Origin: Chitinophagaceae bacterium
Lineage (GTDB): Bacteria; Bacteroidota; Bacteroidia; Chitinophagales; Chitinophagaceae
Direction: 5' to 3'
Assembly (NCBI GenBank): GCA_947372105.1
Contig: CANBSH010000006.1
Location: forward strand, 1-64,000
Length of the DNA stretch: 64,000 bases
Shown one piece after another: positions 34,406 to 42,337 of this stretch. The first letter of the stretch is position 1; every line of letters starts with the position of its first letter. The notes beneath the pieces are model-generated. The model saw nothing but the letters and a program-made list of their open reading frames with translations. It made no database searches and had not been told where the DNA came from. A program made the translations under genes and the position numbers.

Positions 34406-35332
34406 TTATAAAATCCCCTCTTTCATTAAGTCATGAATATGTATCATGCCAATGTATTTTTGACCTTCAGCTACAATGAGCTGGCTAATGTCTTTTTGTT
34501 CCATTAAGGACAAAGCTTCTACCGCTAATGCATTAGGTGCAATAGTAATAGGTCCTGTGTGGTAAATATTTGCTGCTGTTAAATCTTGAATATTTGAATG
34601 TTGTTCTAACATTCTACGAATATCTCCATCGGTAATAATGCCTAATACATTTTCTTGTTCATTGGTTACTACAGTGGCGCCTAATCTTCCTTTAGAAATA
34701 TCTATTATCACTTCTTTAATGGAAGTGCTTTTTTGAACACAAGGTTTTGCATTTACTTGTGCAATACTACCTGCTGTTAAAGTAAGTCGTTTTCCTAAAT
34801 TACCCCCAGGATGAAATTTTGCAAAATGGGTAGCATCAAATTGATTTAGTTCCATTAAACAAATGGCTAATAAATCTCCCATCACCATTTGAGCAGTGGT
34901 AGAAGAGGTAGGTGCTAAATTATTAATGCAGGCTTCTTGAGTTATAGTTGTATTAATGATATGGTTAGAATGTTGTGCTAAATAACTACTTGTATTTCCC
35001 ACCATTCCGATGATTGGATTGCCAAACTGTTTGATCAGCTGTACTAAATTTTTGATTTCAGGGCTTTCTCCACTTTTGCTAATAATCATCACCATGTCTT
35101 CAGGATGAATGATACCAGAATCACCATGAATGGCATCCGCCGCGTGTAAGTATATGGCAGCACTCCCTGTTGAATTAAATGTAGCCACTATTTTTTGTGC
35201 AATGATGGCACTTTTTCCAATGCCACTAATTACTAAACGACCCTTATTTCCATGAATTGCTTCCACCAATTGGACAAAAGAACTGTCTACATAAGATTCC
35301 AATCCATTAATTGCAGCAGCTTCCATTGCCAA
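34406..35332 (-). CDS. kdsD: Arabinose-5-phosphate isomerase KdsD/KpsF, N terminus interrupted
   Basis: A SIS domain (SGIGKSAIIAQKIVATFNSTG, then SGESPEI) followed by two CBS domains, with ribulose-5-phosphate to arabinose-5-phosphate isomerisation for Kdo synthesis. The frame as read begins at TTG 35332 or ATG 35326, about 15 residues shorter than normal. The sequence upstream continues in frame as MAKKIDI-stop-SVAKKAL from an ATG at 35374, with TGA at 35351-35353, and the extended peptide matches the usual family start. So either the gene is truncated at the N terminus and starts downstream, or the TGA is an error or a recent mutation. A promoter (TAACTTTG, minus strand, 35408-35415) is placed for the ATG at 35374. 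Confidence 0.88.
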   Translation of the reverse strand: MAMEAAAINGLESYVDSSFVQLVEAIHGNKGRLVISGIGKSAIIAQKIVATFNSTGSAAIYLHAADAIHGDSGIIHPEDMVMIISKSGESPEIKNLVQLIKQFGNPIIGMVGNTSSYLAQHSNHIINTTITQEACINNLAPTSSTTAQMVMGDLLAICLMELNQFDATHFAKFHPGGNLGKRLTLTAGSIAQVNAKPCVQKSTSIKEVIIDISKGRLGATVVTNEQENVLGIITDGDIRRMLEQHSNIQDLTAANIYHTGPITIAPNALAVEALSLMEQKDISQLIVAEGQKYIGMIHIHDLMKEGIL

Positions 35333-35407
35333 TGCTTTTTTTGCGACTGATCAAATATCTATTTTTTTTGCCATTTAACCAATTTAAGGACACCCCTTGG
35401 GGAGGTG

Positions 35408-35440
35408 CAAAGTTAACGTTTCATCTACTTTACACCTCAA
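35408..35440 (-). promoter_or_regulatory. Promoter of the kdsD operon, within a 12-bp inverted repeat
   Basis: On the minus strand a perfect -7 box TAACTTTG (35415 to 35408) follows ATTG (35441 to 35438) by 22 bases. It is overlapped by the inverted repeat GAGGTGCAAAGT (35402-35413) and ACTTTACACCTC (35427-35438), 11 of 12 bases matching, and by the 10-base palindrome CCCCTTGGGG (35393-35402) at the expected start site. Confidence 0.5.
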
Positions 35441-35567
35441 TTTTTAATAAAATGCCAAAAATTAGCAGTTTCAAAAAAAAGGGGTCAAAATTGAACAAAT
35501 CATGCCGTATTTTCGTTAACTTAATAGGACTCGTAATACAGAAATGATTGATTTTAAGTAATTTATA

Positions 35568-37826
35568 ATGGCAGCGACTAAAAAACCTACTTCTAAAGCC
35601 CCTAAAACCCCCTCCAAGGAACCCACTATGGATAAGGCAGCCTTGGTAAAGGCCTTGGAACAACATTTTGGTTTTTCTGAGTTTAAAGGCACCCAGGAGA
35701 AAGCTATTATGTCCCTGATGAGCGGTCGTGACACTTTTGTGATCATGCCTACCGGCGGGGGTAAAAGCTTATGCTATCAATTGCCGGCTTTAGTATTACC
35801 TGGATGTGCCATTGTGGTGTCTCCTTTAATTGCCTTGATGAAAAATCAGGTGGACTTAGTGAGAGGGTATAGTGAAAAGGATGATGTAGCGCATTTTTTA
35901 AATTCTTCTTTAAACAAGGGTCAAATTAAAGAAGTAAAAGCAGATTTATTAAGCGGGAAAACCAAGCTTTTATATGTAGCTCCCGAAACTTTAACCAAGC
36001 AAGAAAATTTAGATTTTTTTAGCGATTTAGAAGTTTCATTTTTTGCAGTAGATGAAGCGCATTGTATTTCAGAATGGGGTCATGATTTTAGACCTGAATA
36101 CAGAAGGCTAAAAGAAATGATGGAAGAAATAAATGACAAAGCACCTATCATCGCATTAACCGCTACTGCAACGCCCAAAGTGCAAAGCGATATTGTTAAA
36201 AATTTAGCATTACGTGATCCTGAAGTTTTAATTTCTTCTTTTAATCGTGCTAATTTATATTATGAAGTTCAGCCAAAGACTAAAAAAGAAGTTACAGTAA
36301 AACATATTGTAAAATACATATCACAACATAAAGGGAAAAGTGGAATTATATATACTTTAAATCGTAAAACCACCGAAGAGTTAGCCGAATTATTGATGGC
36401 TAATAATATTAAAGCGGTGGCTTATCATGCAGGCTTGGATCAAAAGCTGCGCGCAGATAGACAGGATCAATTTTTAAATGAAGACGTCCAAGTCATAGTA
36501 GCAACCATTGCATTTGGAATGGGGATTGACAAACCAGATATTCGTTATGTCATTCATTATAATATTCCCAAGTCTATTGAAAATTATTATCAAGAAACAG
36601 GACGTGCAGGTCGTGATGGATTAGAAGGTAATTGCATTTTATATTATTCACATAAGGATGTCTCTAAGTTGGAACATTTTTTAAGAGACAAACCTTTAAG
36701 TGAACGTGAAGTAGGAGCGCAACTGATTGATGAAACAGTAGCTTTCGCCGAAAGCGGAGTGTGTCGTCGTCGAAGTTTATTACATTATTTTGGAGAAGAT
36801 TGGGCAGAAAAAGATTGTGGTAATTGCGATAACTGTTTACACCCTAAGGAAAGTATAGAAGCTAAAACTCCCTTAGTACATTTACTTCAAGTCATTCAAG
36901 CTTTAGACGAACGTTTTGTAGCAGATTATGTCGTGCAAATTATTTCGGGAGAGTATACGCCTCAAATTGGGTTGTATCGTCATGAAAAACTAAGTGTATT
37001 TGGAATTGGTAAAGAGCAGGATCCTTTATTTTGGAATAGTTTGATACGTCAAGCGATGTTGGAACAAATGATTCAAAAAGATATTGAAGAATACGGCTTG
37101 TTAAAAGTAACAGCTAAAGGCCAAAAGTTTTTGAAAAAACCTGTTAGCTTTAAAGTCACCTTGAATAATGTATTTGATGATACCAATGTAGACGATGATG
37201 ATAATGATACGGAAGCCAATGTCACTGCTGCAGCGGATGAAACACTTTTTGAAATGTTGAAAGAACTACGTCAAAAAGAAGCTAAAAAAATCGGTCTTCC
37301 ACCTTTTGTTATCTTTTTAGAAAACTCTTTACAGGATATGGCTACTTTGTATCCTACTAAATTAGAAGAGTTGGATCGTTGTCAAGGAGTCAGTAAAGGG
37401 AAAGCTATAAAATATGGCAAACCCTTTGTGGAACTCATTGATAAGTATGTCACTGAAAATAATATTGAAAAGCCAGATGATTTTATCATGAAATCGGTGG
37501 CCAATAAATCCAGCAATAAAATTTACATCATTCAAAATGTAGATAAAAAAATTCCGTTAGAAACCATTGCAAAAAATAAAGACTTACGTTTAGATGCATT
37601 GTTGGAAGAGATGGAAACTATTGCTGCAAGCGGCACTAAATTAAACTTAGATTATGCCATTGATGAATGGTTAGATGAATATGATCAAGCTGATATATTA
37701 GAATACTTTAGAACTTGCGAAACTTCTTCTTTACAAATTGCTCAACAAGAATTAAGCGAAAATGACTATAGCTGGGAACAGCTCAAAATCATGCGCATTA
37801 AATTTTTGAGTGTAGTGGGTAACTAA
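35568..37826 (+). CDS. recQ: ATP-dependent DNA helicase RecQ
   Basis: A 752-residue RecQ (3'-5' helicase for recombination and repair). An N-terminal Lys/Pro/Thr-rich tail precedes the core: Walker A PTGGGKSLCYQLPAL, DEAH box VDEAHCISEWGHDFRPEYRRL (in pieces), motif VI ETGRAGRDG. The zinc-binding cysteines in CRRRSLLHYFG and CGNCDNC, a winged-helix RQC domain and an HRDC domain (LPPFVIFLENSLQDM) follow, with an acidic linker DDTNVDDDDNDTE between. The last about 100 residues, YAIDEWLDEYDQADILEYF, are an additional helical domain seen in longer RecQ proteins. Divergent from kdsD. Confidence 0.95.
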   Translation: MAATKKPTSKAPKTPSKEPTMDKAALVKALEQHFGFSEFKGTQEKAIMSLMSGRDTFVIMPTGGGKSLCYQLPALVLPGCAIVVSPLIALMKNQVDLVRGYSEKDDVAHFLNSSLNKGQIKEVKADLLSGKTKLLYVAPETLTKQENLDFFSDLEVSFFAVDEAHCISEWGHDFRPEYRRLKEMMEEINDKAPIIALTATATPKVQSDIVKNLALRDPEVLISSFNRANLYYEVQPKTKKEVTVKHIVKYISQHKGKSGIIYTLNRKTTEELAELLMANNIKAVAYHAGLDQKLRADRQDQFLNEDVQVIVATIAFGMGIDKPDIRYVIHYNIPKSIENYYQETGRAGRDGLEGNCILYYSHKDVSKLEHFLRDKPLSEREVGAQLIDETVAFAESGVCRRRSLLHYFGEDWAEKDCGNCDNCLHPKESIEAKTPLVHLLQVIQALDERFVADYVVQIISGEYTPQIGLYRHEKLSVFGIGKEQDPLFWNSLIRQAMLEQMIQKDIEEYGLLKVTAKGQKFLKKPVSFKVTLNNVFDDTNVDDDDNDTEANVTAAADETLFEMLKELRQKEAKKIGLPPFVIFLENSLQDMATLYPTKLEELDRCQGVSKGKAIKYGKPFVELIDKYVTENNIEKPDDFIMKSVANKSSNKIYIIQNVDKKIPLETIAKNKDLRLDALLEEMETIAASGTKLNLDYAIDEWLDEYDQADILEYFRTCETSSLQIAQQELSENDYSWEQLKIMRIKFLSVVGN

Positions 37827-37839
37827 TTTTTAAAACTCC

Positions 37840-38898
37840 TTAGTTGTTCGTGCTGTAATTCTCCCCTTTACTTAAATAAGTTTTGACTCTGTCCGCTACA
37901 TTTTGTCGCACACTTAAGTAATATAAATTGTAATCGGCAATATGGTAATTAGGAGTAGTGTATAAAAAATTTCCAAAAAATTGAGGCTTAGGTGTCCATA
38001 AAATTCCATCATGATTAATAGCGCCGGCAACTTTAGGAGTAATCACTTTAAAATTATATAAAACCGATCCTTTGTTATTTTTACGATCTACTTGTGTAAT
38101 TTGATCACTCCAACTCAATGGGTTAGTTACTATTGATTTATAATTTTCTTTTTCTACAAATTCTGGAATATAACCTTCCTTATACGTTCTCCATGCACAA
38201 ATACAACCTACTGCATCTGGGGTACTACAAGGTTTAAGTTGAGTATAATCGGCAGGATTGATGGCCATTCCCACCACATAAGCAGCTACTAATTTTTTAG
38301 CTAAAGGCTTGTCATCAAAATATTCTTTTAATAATCTTTTAGCATGCGTAGATCCTTGACTATGAGAGGCAATAATAATGGGTCTTCCATTGTTATAATG
38401 GGCTAAATAATAATCAAAAGAAGCTTTTACGTCTTGATAAGCGAGTTCAAATGCGGCCATTGCTTTTACAGTATCAGCATGTCCAATTGGTGAATAACTT
38501 TTAATATGGGCTTGTCGGTATCTTGGTGCATAAACCTTACCCACTTCATTAAAAACACTAGCTTGGTTTAAGATGGTTCCAAAATCGGTGCTAATATTTG
38601 TTTTTATATCCTTTAATGAAGCGTTCCATCCATAGGGCTTAGTGGTATCCAAGTAGGTGGTAGGGTGTATAAAAAAAACATCTACTTTATTAAGTGGGTG
38701 GTAATTTTTTGCCAACTCGGCGGGTAAACTATCTGAGGGGTCTTTTTTTTGAGGATGGGCAGCCCAATAATCCAAATTGCTATAATCAGGGAGGTCATTC
38801 AATGCCATCTGCTCATATTGTGACTTAAAAGTGGTGTAATTATTTTGAGCACAACCACTTACTAAAAAGACTATTAACAAAACGGCAAAAGAACGCAT
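37840..38898 (-). CDS. DUF3089 alpha/beta-hydrolase lipoprotein
   Basis: A 352-residue lipoprotein: MRSFAVLLIVFLVSGC, lipobox VSGC with C16 lipidated. The body is a DUF3089 alpha/beta-hydrolase with the nucleophile elbow SHSQG and VDVFFIHPTTYL early in the domain, and a conserved histidine in INHDGILW near the C terminus that could complete a Ser-Asp-His triad. Substrate not known; some relatives are annotated as lipases or esterases. The frame starts at ATG 38919, but the ATG at 38898 gives a proper signal peptide. It converges with recQ. Confidence 0.8.
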   Translation of the reverse strand: MRSFAVLLIVFLVSGCAQNNYTTFKSQYEQMALNDLPDYSNLDYWAAHPQKKDPSDSLPAELAKNYHPLNKVDVFFIHPTTYLDTTKPYGWNASLKDIKTNISTDFGTILNQASVFNEVGKVYAPRYRQAHIKSYSPIGHADTVKAMAAFELAYQDVKASFDYYLAHYNNGRPIIIASHSQGSTHAKRLLKEYFDDKPLAKKLVAAYVVGMAINPADYTQLKPCSTPDAVGCICAWRTYKEGYIPEFVEKENYKSIVTNPLSWSDQITQVDRKNNKGSVLYNFKVITPKVAGAINHDGILWTPKPQFFGNFLYTTPNYHIADYNLYYLSVRQNVADRVKTYLSKGENYSTNN

Positions 38899-39068
38899 AG
38901 GAAATATAATTTTGAACATAATAAGAGGACAAAGTTAATACATATTATACATTTGACTCTTTAAATGGATAGGTGGTTTAATGCTTTTCTCTTACAAGTT
39001 TTACGCAAGCCCACAATTATCACATCTTCTTATTAAAAATTAATTTATTTTTAAGCTAAACCCAGCCT

Positions 39069-40334
39069 TTGCGACTTTTGCGACATATCCCGTTTTTGCG
39101 TGCTGTATTTAACTATAGCATTACTGCCTTTGGAGGTCCTCAGGTGGCAGTGGGGTTAATGCAACACCGATTTGTAGATCAAAGAAAGGATGTGACTGCC
39201 GAGGAACTGATGGAGTATAATGCTTTTTGTCAATTGCTTCCTGGGGCTTCTTCTACCCAAACCATTATTTTGATTGCTTATAAAAGAGGCGGTGTTATTT
39301 TGGCATTTTTTACTTTACTTATTTGGATACTTCCTGCTACTATTATAATGGGTTCATTGGCTATTTTAGTAAGTCATTTTGAATTTAAAGGCACTTTAAA
39401 AAGTCTTCAATTTCTACAACCTATGGCAGTTGGTTTTTTAGTAAGTGCGGCATTATTACTGTATAAAAAGGCAATTAATAGCACTATCACTGTATCTATT
39501 TTTATTTTTACAGCCTTCCTCACATTTATTGGATTCAAAACGCCATGGACCATCCCCATCACTATTGTTTTAGCGGGCATTGTCACTAATTTTAGTAGCA
39601 AGCGAATTCCCGATGACGGAGCTCCTCCTAAAAAAGTAAATTGGAATAGCCTTTTTATTTTTTTAGTATTATTTATGACAGCGGGATTTTTATCGGAACA
39701 ATCTACTCGCCAAAATTGGACGTATCGTAAAGCGTTTAATTTATTTGAAAGTAATTATCGATTTGGAAGTTTGGTTTTTGGCGGGGGCGATGTTTTAATG
39801 CCCATTATGTATGAGCAATATGTGTCGCGTCCTCAATCAGCGATCGTAAAGAAAAACAAAAGGGATGTGTTAAAGATGACTAGCGAGGAATTTTTAACGG
39901 GTTCGGGTTTAGTACGTGCCATACCTGGTCCTATTTTTTCCATAGCAAGTTATACGGGTGCAATGTCTTTTAAAGACAAAGGTCTAGCTTGGCAAGTGGC
40001 GGGTGCCATCATTGGAAGTGTAGGTGTTTTTCTTCCCAGCTTTTTAATTGTACTTTTCTTTTTTCCTATCTGGCAAAAACTAAAAACATTTGCTGTTTTT
40101 TACCGTTCCTTGGAAGGGATTTATGCAGCCATAGTGGGTATTATGACTGGTGCTTCCATTTATTTAATGAAGGACTTATATTATGAAATTGAATTGGGGC
40201 AACCACTTTATTATGTAAGTTATTTACTTGTTTTTTTAGCGAGTACTTTCTTGTTGTATAAACATAAATTATCCCCTCAGTGGATTGCCATTTCATGTAT
40301 CGTATTAGGTGTTTGCTGGACTTTTTTTCAATAA
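39069..40334 (+). CDS. chrA: Chromate transporter, ChrA family (TTG start)
   Basis: A 421-residue membrane protein with two CHR domains. The first has FNYSITAFGGPQVAVGLM and NAFCQLLPGASSTQT, the second RFGSLVFGGGDVLMPI and RAIPGPIFSIASYTGAM. Each half has about five to six helices. ChrA exports chromate by proton exchange in characterised cases. No ATG fits: the frame has a stop at 39057-39059 and the only start upstream of the conserved LRHIPFLRAVF is TTG at 39069 or 39078, so a TTG start is called. Whether it moves chromate or another oxyanion is not known. Single gene. Confidence 0.85.
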   Translation: MRLLRHIPFLRAVFNYSITAFGGPQVAVGLMQHRFVDQRKDVTAEELMEYNAFCQLLPGASSTQTIILIAYKRGGVILAFFTLLIWILPATIIMGSLAILVSHFEFKGTLKSLQFLQPMAVGFLVSAALLLYKKAINSTITVSIFIFTAFLTFIGFKTPWTIPITIVLAGIVTNFSSKRIPDDGAPPKKVNWNSLFIFLVLFMTAGFLSEQSTRQNWTYRKAFNLFESNYRFGSLVFGGGDVLMPIMYEQYVSRPQSAIVKKNKRDVLKMTSEEFLTGSGLVRAIPGPIFSIASYTGAMSFKDKGLAWQVAGAIIGSVGVFLPSFLIVLFFFPIWQKLKTFAVFYRSLEGIYAAIVGIMTGASIYLMKDLYYEIELGQPLYYVSYLLVFLASTFLLYKHKLSPQWIAISCIVLGVCWTFFQ

Positions 40335-40407
40335 AAAGGTAAAAAGCTGTTAATTGTAATTTTGGAAAGCCTATTTTAATTTTTCCTTGCTTAATATTGC
40401 ACACAAC

Positions 40408-41172
40408 ATGTTAAAAAGGATTTGCATTTTTTTACTGGCCACTCTTTTTTATATACAATCAGAGGCACAAGCAGTTACTATTCAAGGAACAGTATATGAT
40501 ATTTCAGGGAGACGTCCTATTGAATCAGTGATGGTGTATAGTTCTGCGAATCATGCAGTCACCGATTCTATGGGCAGGTATATCATCACGGTCAAACCAA
40601 AGGATTCCATTTGGTTTTCATTGTTTGGTAAGAACACTCAGAAATATCCGATTGATACTGTCGAGGATTTACGCAACTTTAATATCATGATTCATGTCAC
40701 TGGATTTGATTTGCCTGAAGTGCGCGTGCGCAATTCTTATTACAAGCTAGATTCTATCCAAAACAGAAACGATTATGCCAAGTACTTTAATTACCAGCCG
40801 CCTGGATTGAAGTTGAGCAGTAGTCAAAACTTGTTTGGGCCTAATGGACTTACTATTGGATTTGATTTAGACGAAATCATAAATTCATTCCGTTTTAAAC
40901 GAAATCGCAATTTGCAATTTTTACAAAATAGATTGATTTCTCAAGAACAAGAAAAGTATGTCAATTATAGATTTACTAAAGTTTTTGTCAAAAAGCTGAC
41001 TCATATTGAGGGGGATGAATTGACTAAATTTATGGACTATTGTAGGCCTGATTATGCCGTTCTTGCCTTGCTAAATGACCTAGAATTAGGCTTATATATT
41101 GAAAAAAAATATGCAGTCTATAAAAAAGCACTAGGCATTGGGTTGACTATCCCTAAATCACCCAATGAGTAG
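40408..41172 (+). CDS. Secreted protein with carboxypeptidase-regulatory-like domain
   Basis: A 254-residue protein starting at ATG 40408 with a signal peptide (MLKRICIFLLATLFYIQSEAQA). Residues about 24-110 form a CarboxypepD_reg-like beta-sandwich (TIQGTVYDISGRRPIESVMVYSSANHAV in part). The rest, about 110-254, is charged and helical with LKLSSSQNLFGPNGLTIGFDLDEIIN and has no known motif. Short proteins with this layout are common in Bacteroidota and are probably periplasmic. It precedes the efflux pair by 91 bases. Function unknown. Confidence 0.7.
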   Translation: MLKRICIFLLATLFYIQSEAQAVTIQGTVYDISGRRPIESVMVYSSANHAVTDSMGRYIITVKPKDSIWFSLFGKNTQKYPIDTVEDLRNFNIMIHVTGFDLPEVRVRNSYYKLDSIQNRNDYAKYFNYQPPGLKLSSSQNLFGPNGLTIGFDLDEIINSFRFKRNRNLQFLQNRLISQEQEKYVNYRFTKVFVKKLTHIEGDELTKFMDYCRPDYAVLALLNDLELGLYIEKKYAVYKKALGIGLTIPKSPNE

Positions 41173-41245
41173 ATCACTGCCACTCATCTATTTTTGTGCT
41201 CTAAAAAGCATTTTTTAGCTATCTTTAAAGCTAAATTCTTTTGCT

Positions 41246-42295
41246 TTGAGAAAAATTAATTGGATGGCTTTAGCAGCAACTATTTTAATTGCTGCCTGTT
41301 CCGAAAAACCAAAATCTGTTGACAAGTTCAACCCGAACGCAGCCGTATCTGTAGATATTGCTATTGCTGAAACACAAATCGTCGACAAGACGATTGAAGT
41401 AAACGGTTCGGTTCAAGCCAATGATTACATTGATGTGCGTCCTGAGACCAATGGACGAGTTGTATTTTTACAAATTCCAGAAGGAAAGCTAGTCACTGCA
41501 GGTACTGTTTTGGCAAAATTAAATGATGCTGATTTGCAAGCGCAGTTGGAAAAAATAAAAGTACAATTGGAATTAGCCAACATCAACGAACAACGCAACA
41601 AACAATTATTGAATGTAAAAGGGATTAATCAAAGCGATTATGATATTTCTTTACAACAAGTGAAAAGCTTTAAAGCCGACATGGCTTATACGCAGTCATT
41701 AATTGACAAAACTATTGTTAAAGCTCCCTTTACTGGTCAATTAGGTTTAAGACAAGTAAGCTTGGGTGCTTTCATTAATAACACAACTACCATTGCAACT
41801 TTACAAAAAGTAGATCAATTGAAAGTAGATTTTACTTTACCTGAAGTGTATCAATCTTTTATTAAAGTGGGCAAAAAAGTAAAAATTGAAAGTATTGGAA
41901 ATGATGCTGCAAAATTATCAGCAACAGTTTCTGCTATTGAACCTCAAATTATTGCGACAAGTCGTAATATAAAAGTGAGAGCTACTTTACAAGGAAAATT
42001 GTTACCTGGTTCTTATGTGAAAGTATTACTGGGTGAGAATGTACAAAAACCAAGTATCATGGTGCCTACCAATGTAATTATTCCAGATTCAAAAGTAAAG
42101 CAAGTGGTTTTAGTGAAGGGTGGAGTTTCAAAATTTGTAGATGTAGAAACTGGGTATAGAACTCCCACTGCTGTTGAAATTACAAAAGGAATCAATCCAG
42201 GCGATAGTGTGATTGTAGCTGGGATGCTTTTTGTTAGACAAGGAAATAAAATAAAAGTGGGAAAAACACTTAAGATTGCTGATATCACAAAATAA
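41246..42295 (+). CDS. RND efflux membrane-fusion lipoprotein (TTG start)
   Basis: A 349-residue membrane-fusion protein. Starting at TTG 41246 it has MRKINWMALAATILIAAC with positive residues before the hydrophobic core and the lipobox IAAC, C18. The ATG at 41264 would remove both charges, so TTG is preferred. The body has the lipoyl-like hairpin (GSVQANDYIDVRPETNGRVVFLQIPEGKLV in part), a coiled-coil hairpin near LEKIKVQLELANINEQRNKQLL, and the beta-barrel KAPFTGQLGLRQVSLGAFI. It works with the RND pump encoded 42 bases downstream. No TolC gene is close by. Confidence 0.93.
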   Translation: MRKINWMALAATILIAACSEKPKSVDKFNPNAAVSVDIAIAETQIVDKTIEVNGSVQANDYIDVRPETNGRVVFLQIPEGKLVTAGTVLAKLNDADLQAQLEKIKVQLELANINEQRNKQLLNVKGINQSDYDISLQQVKSFKADMAYTQSLIDKTIVKAPFTGQLGLRQVSLGAFINNTTTIATLQKVDQLKVDFTLPEVYQSFIKVGKKVKIESIGNDAAKLSATVSAIEPQIIATSRNIKVRATLQGKLLPGSYVKVLLGENVQKPSIMVPTNVIIPDSKVKQVVLVKGGVSKFVDVETGYRTPTAVEITKGINPGDSVIVAGMLFVRQGNKIKVGKTLKIADITK

Positions 42296-42337
42296 GTGAT
42301 ACCCCATTCAAAATTTACTTTTAAACATCATTACTAG

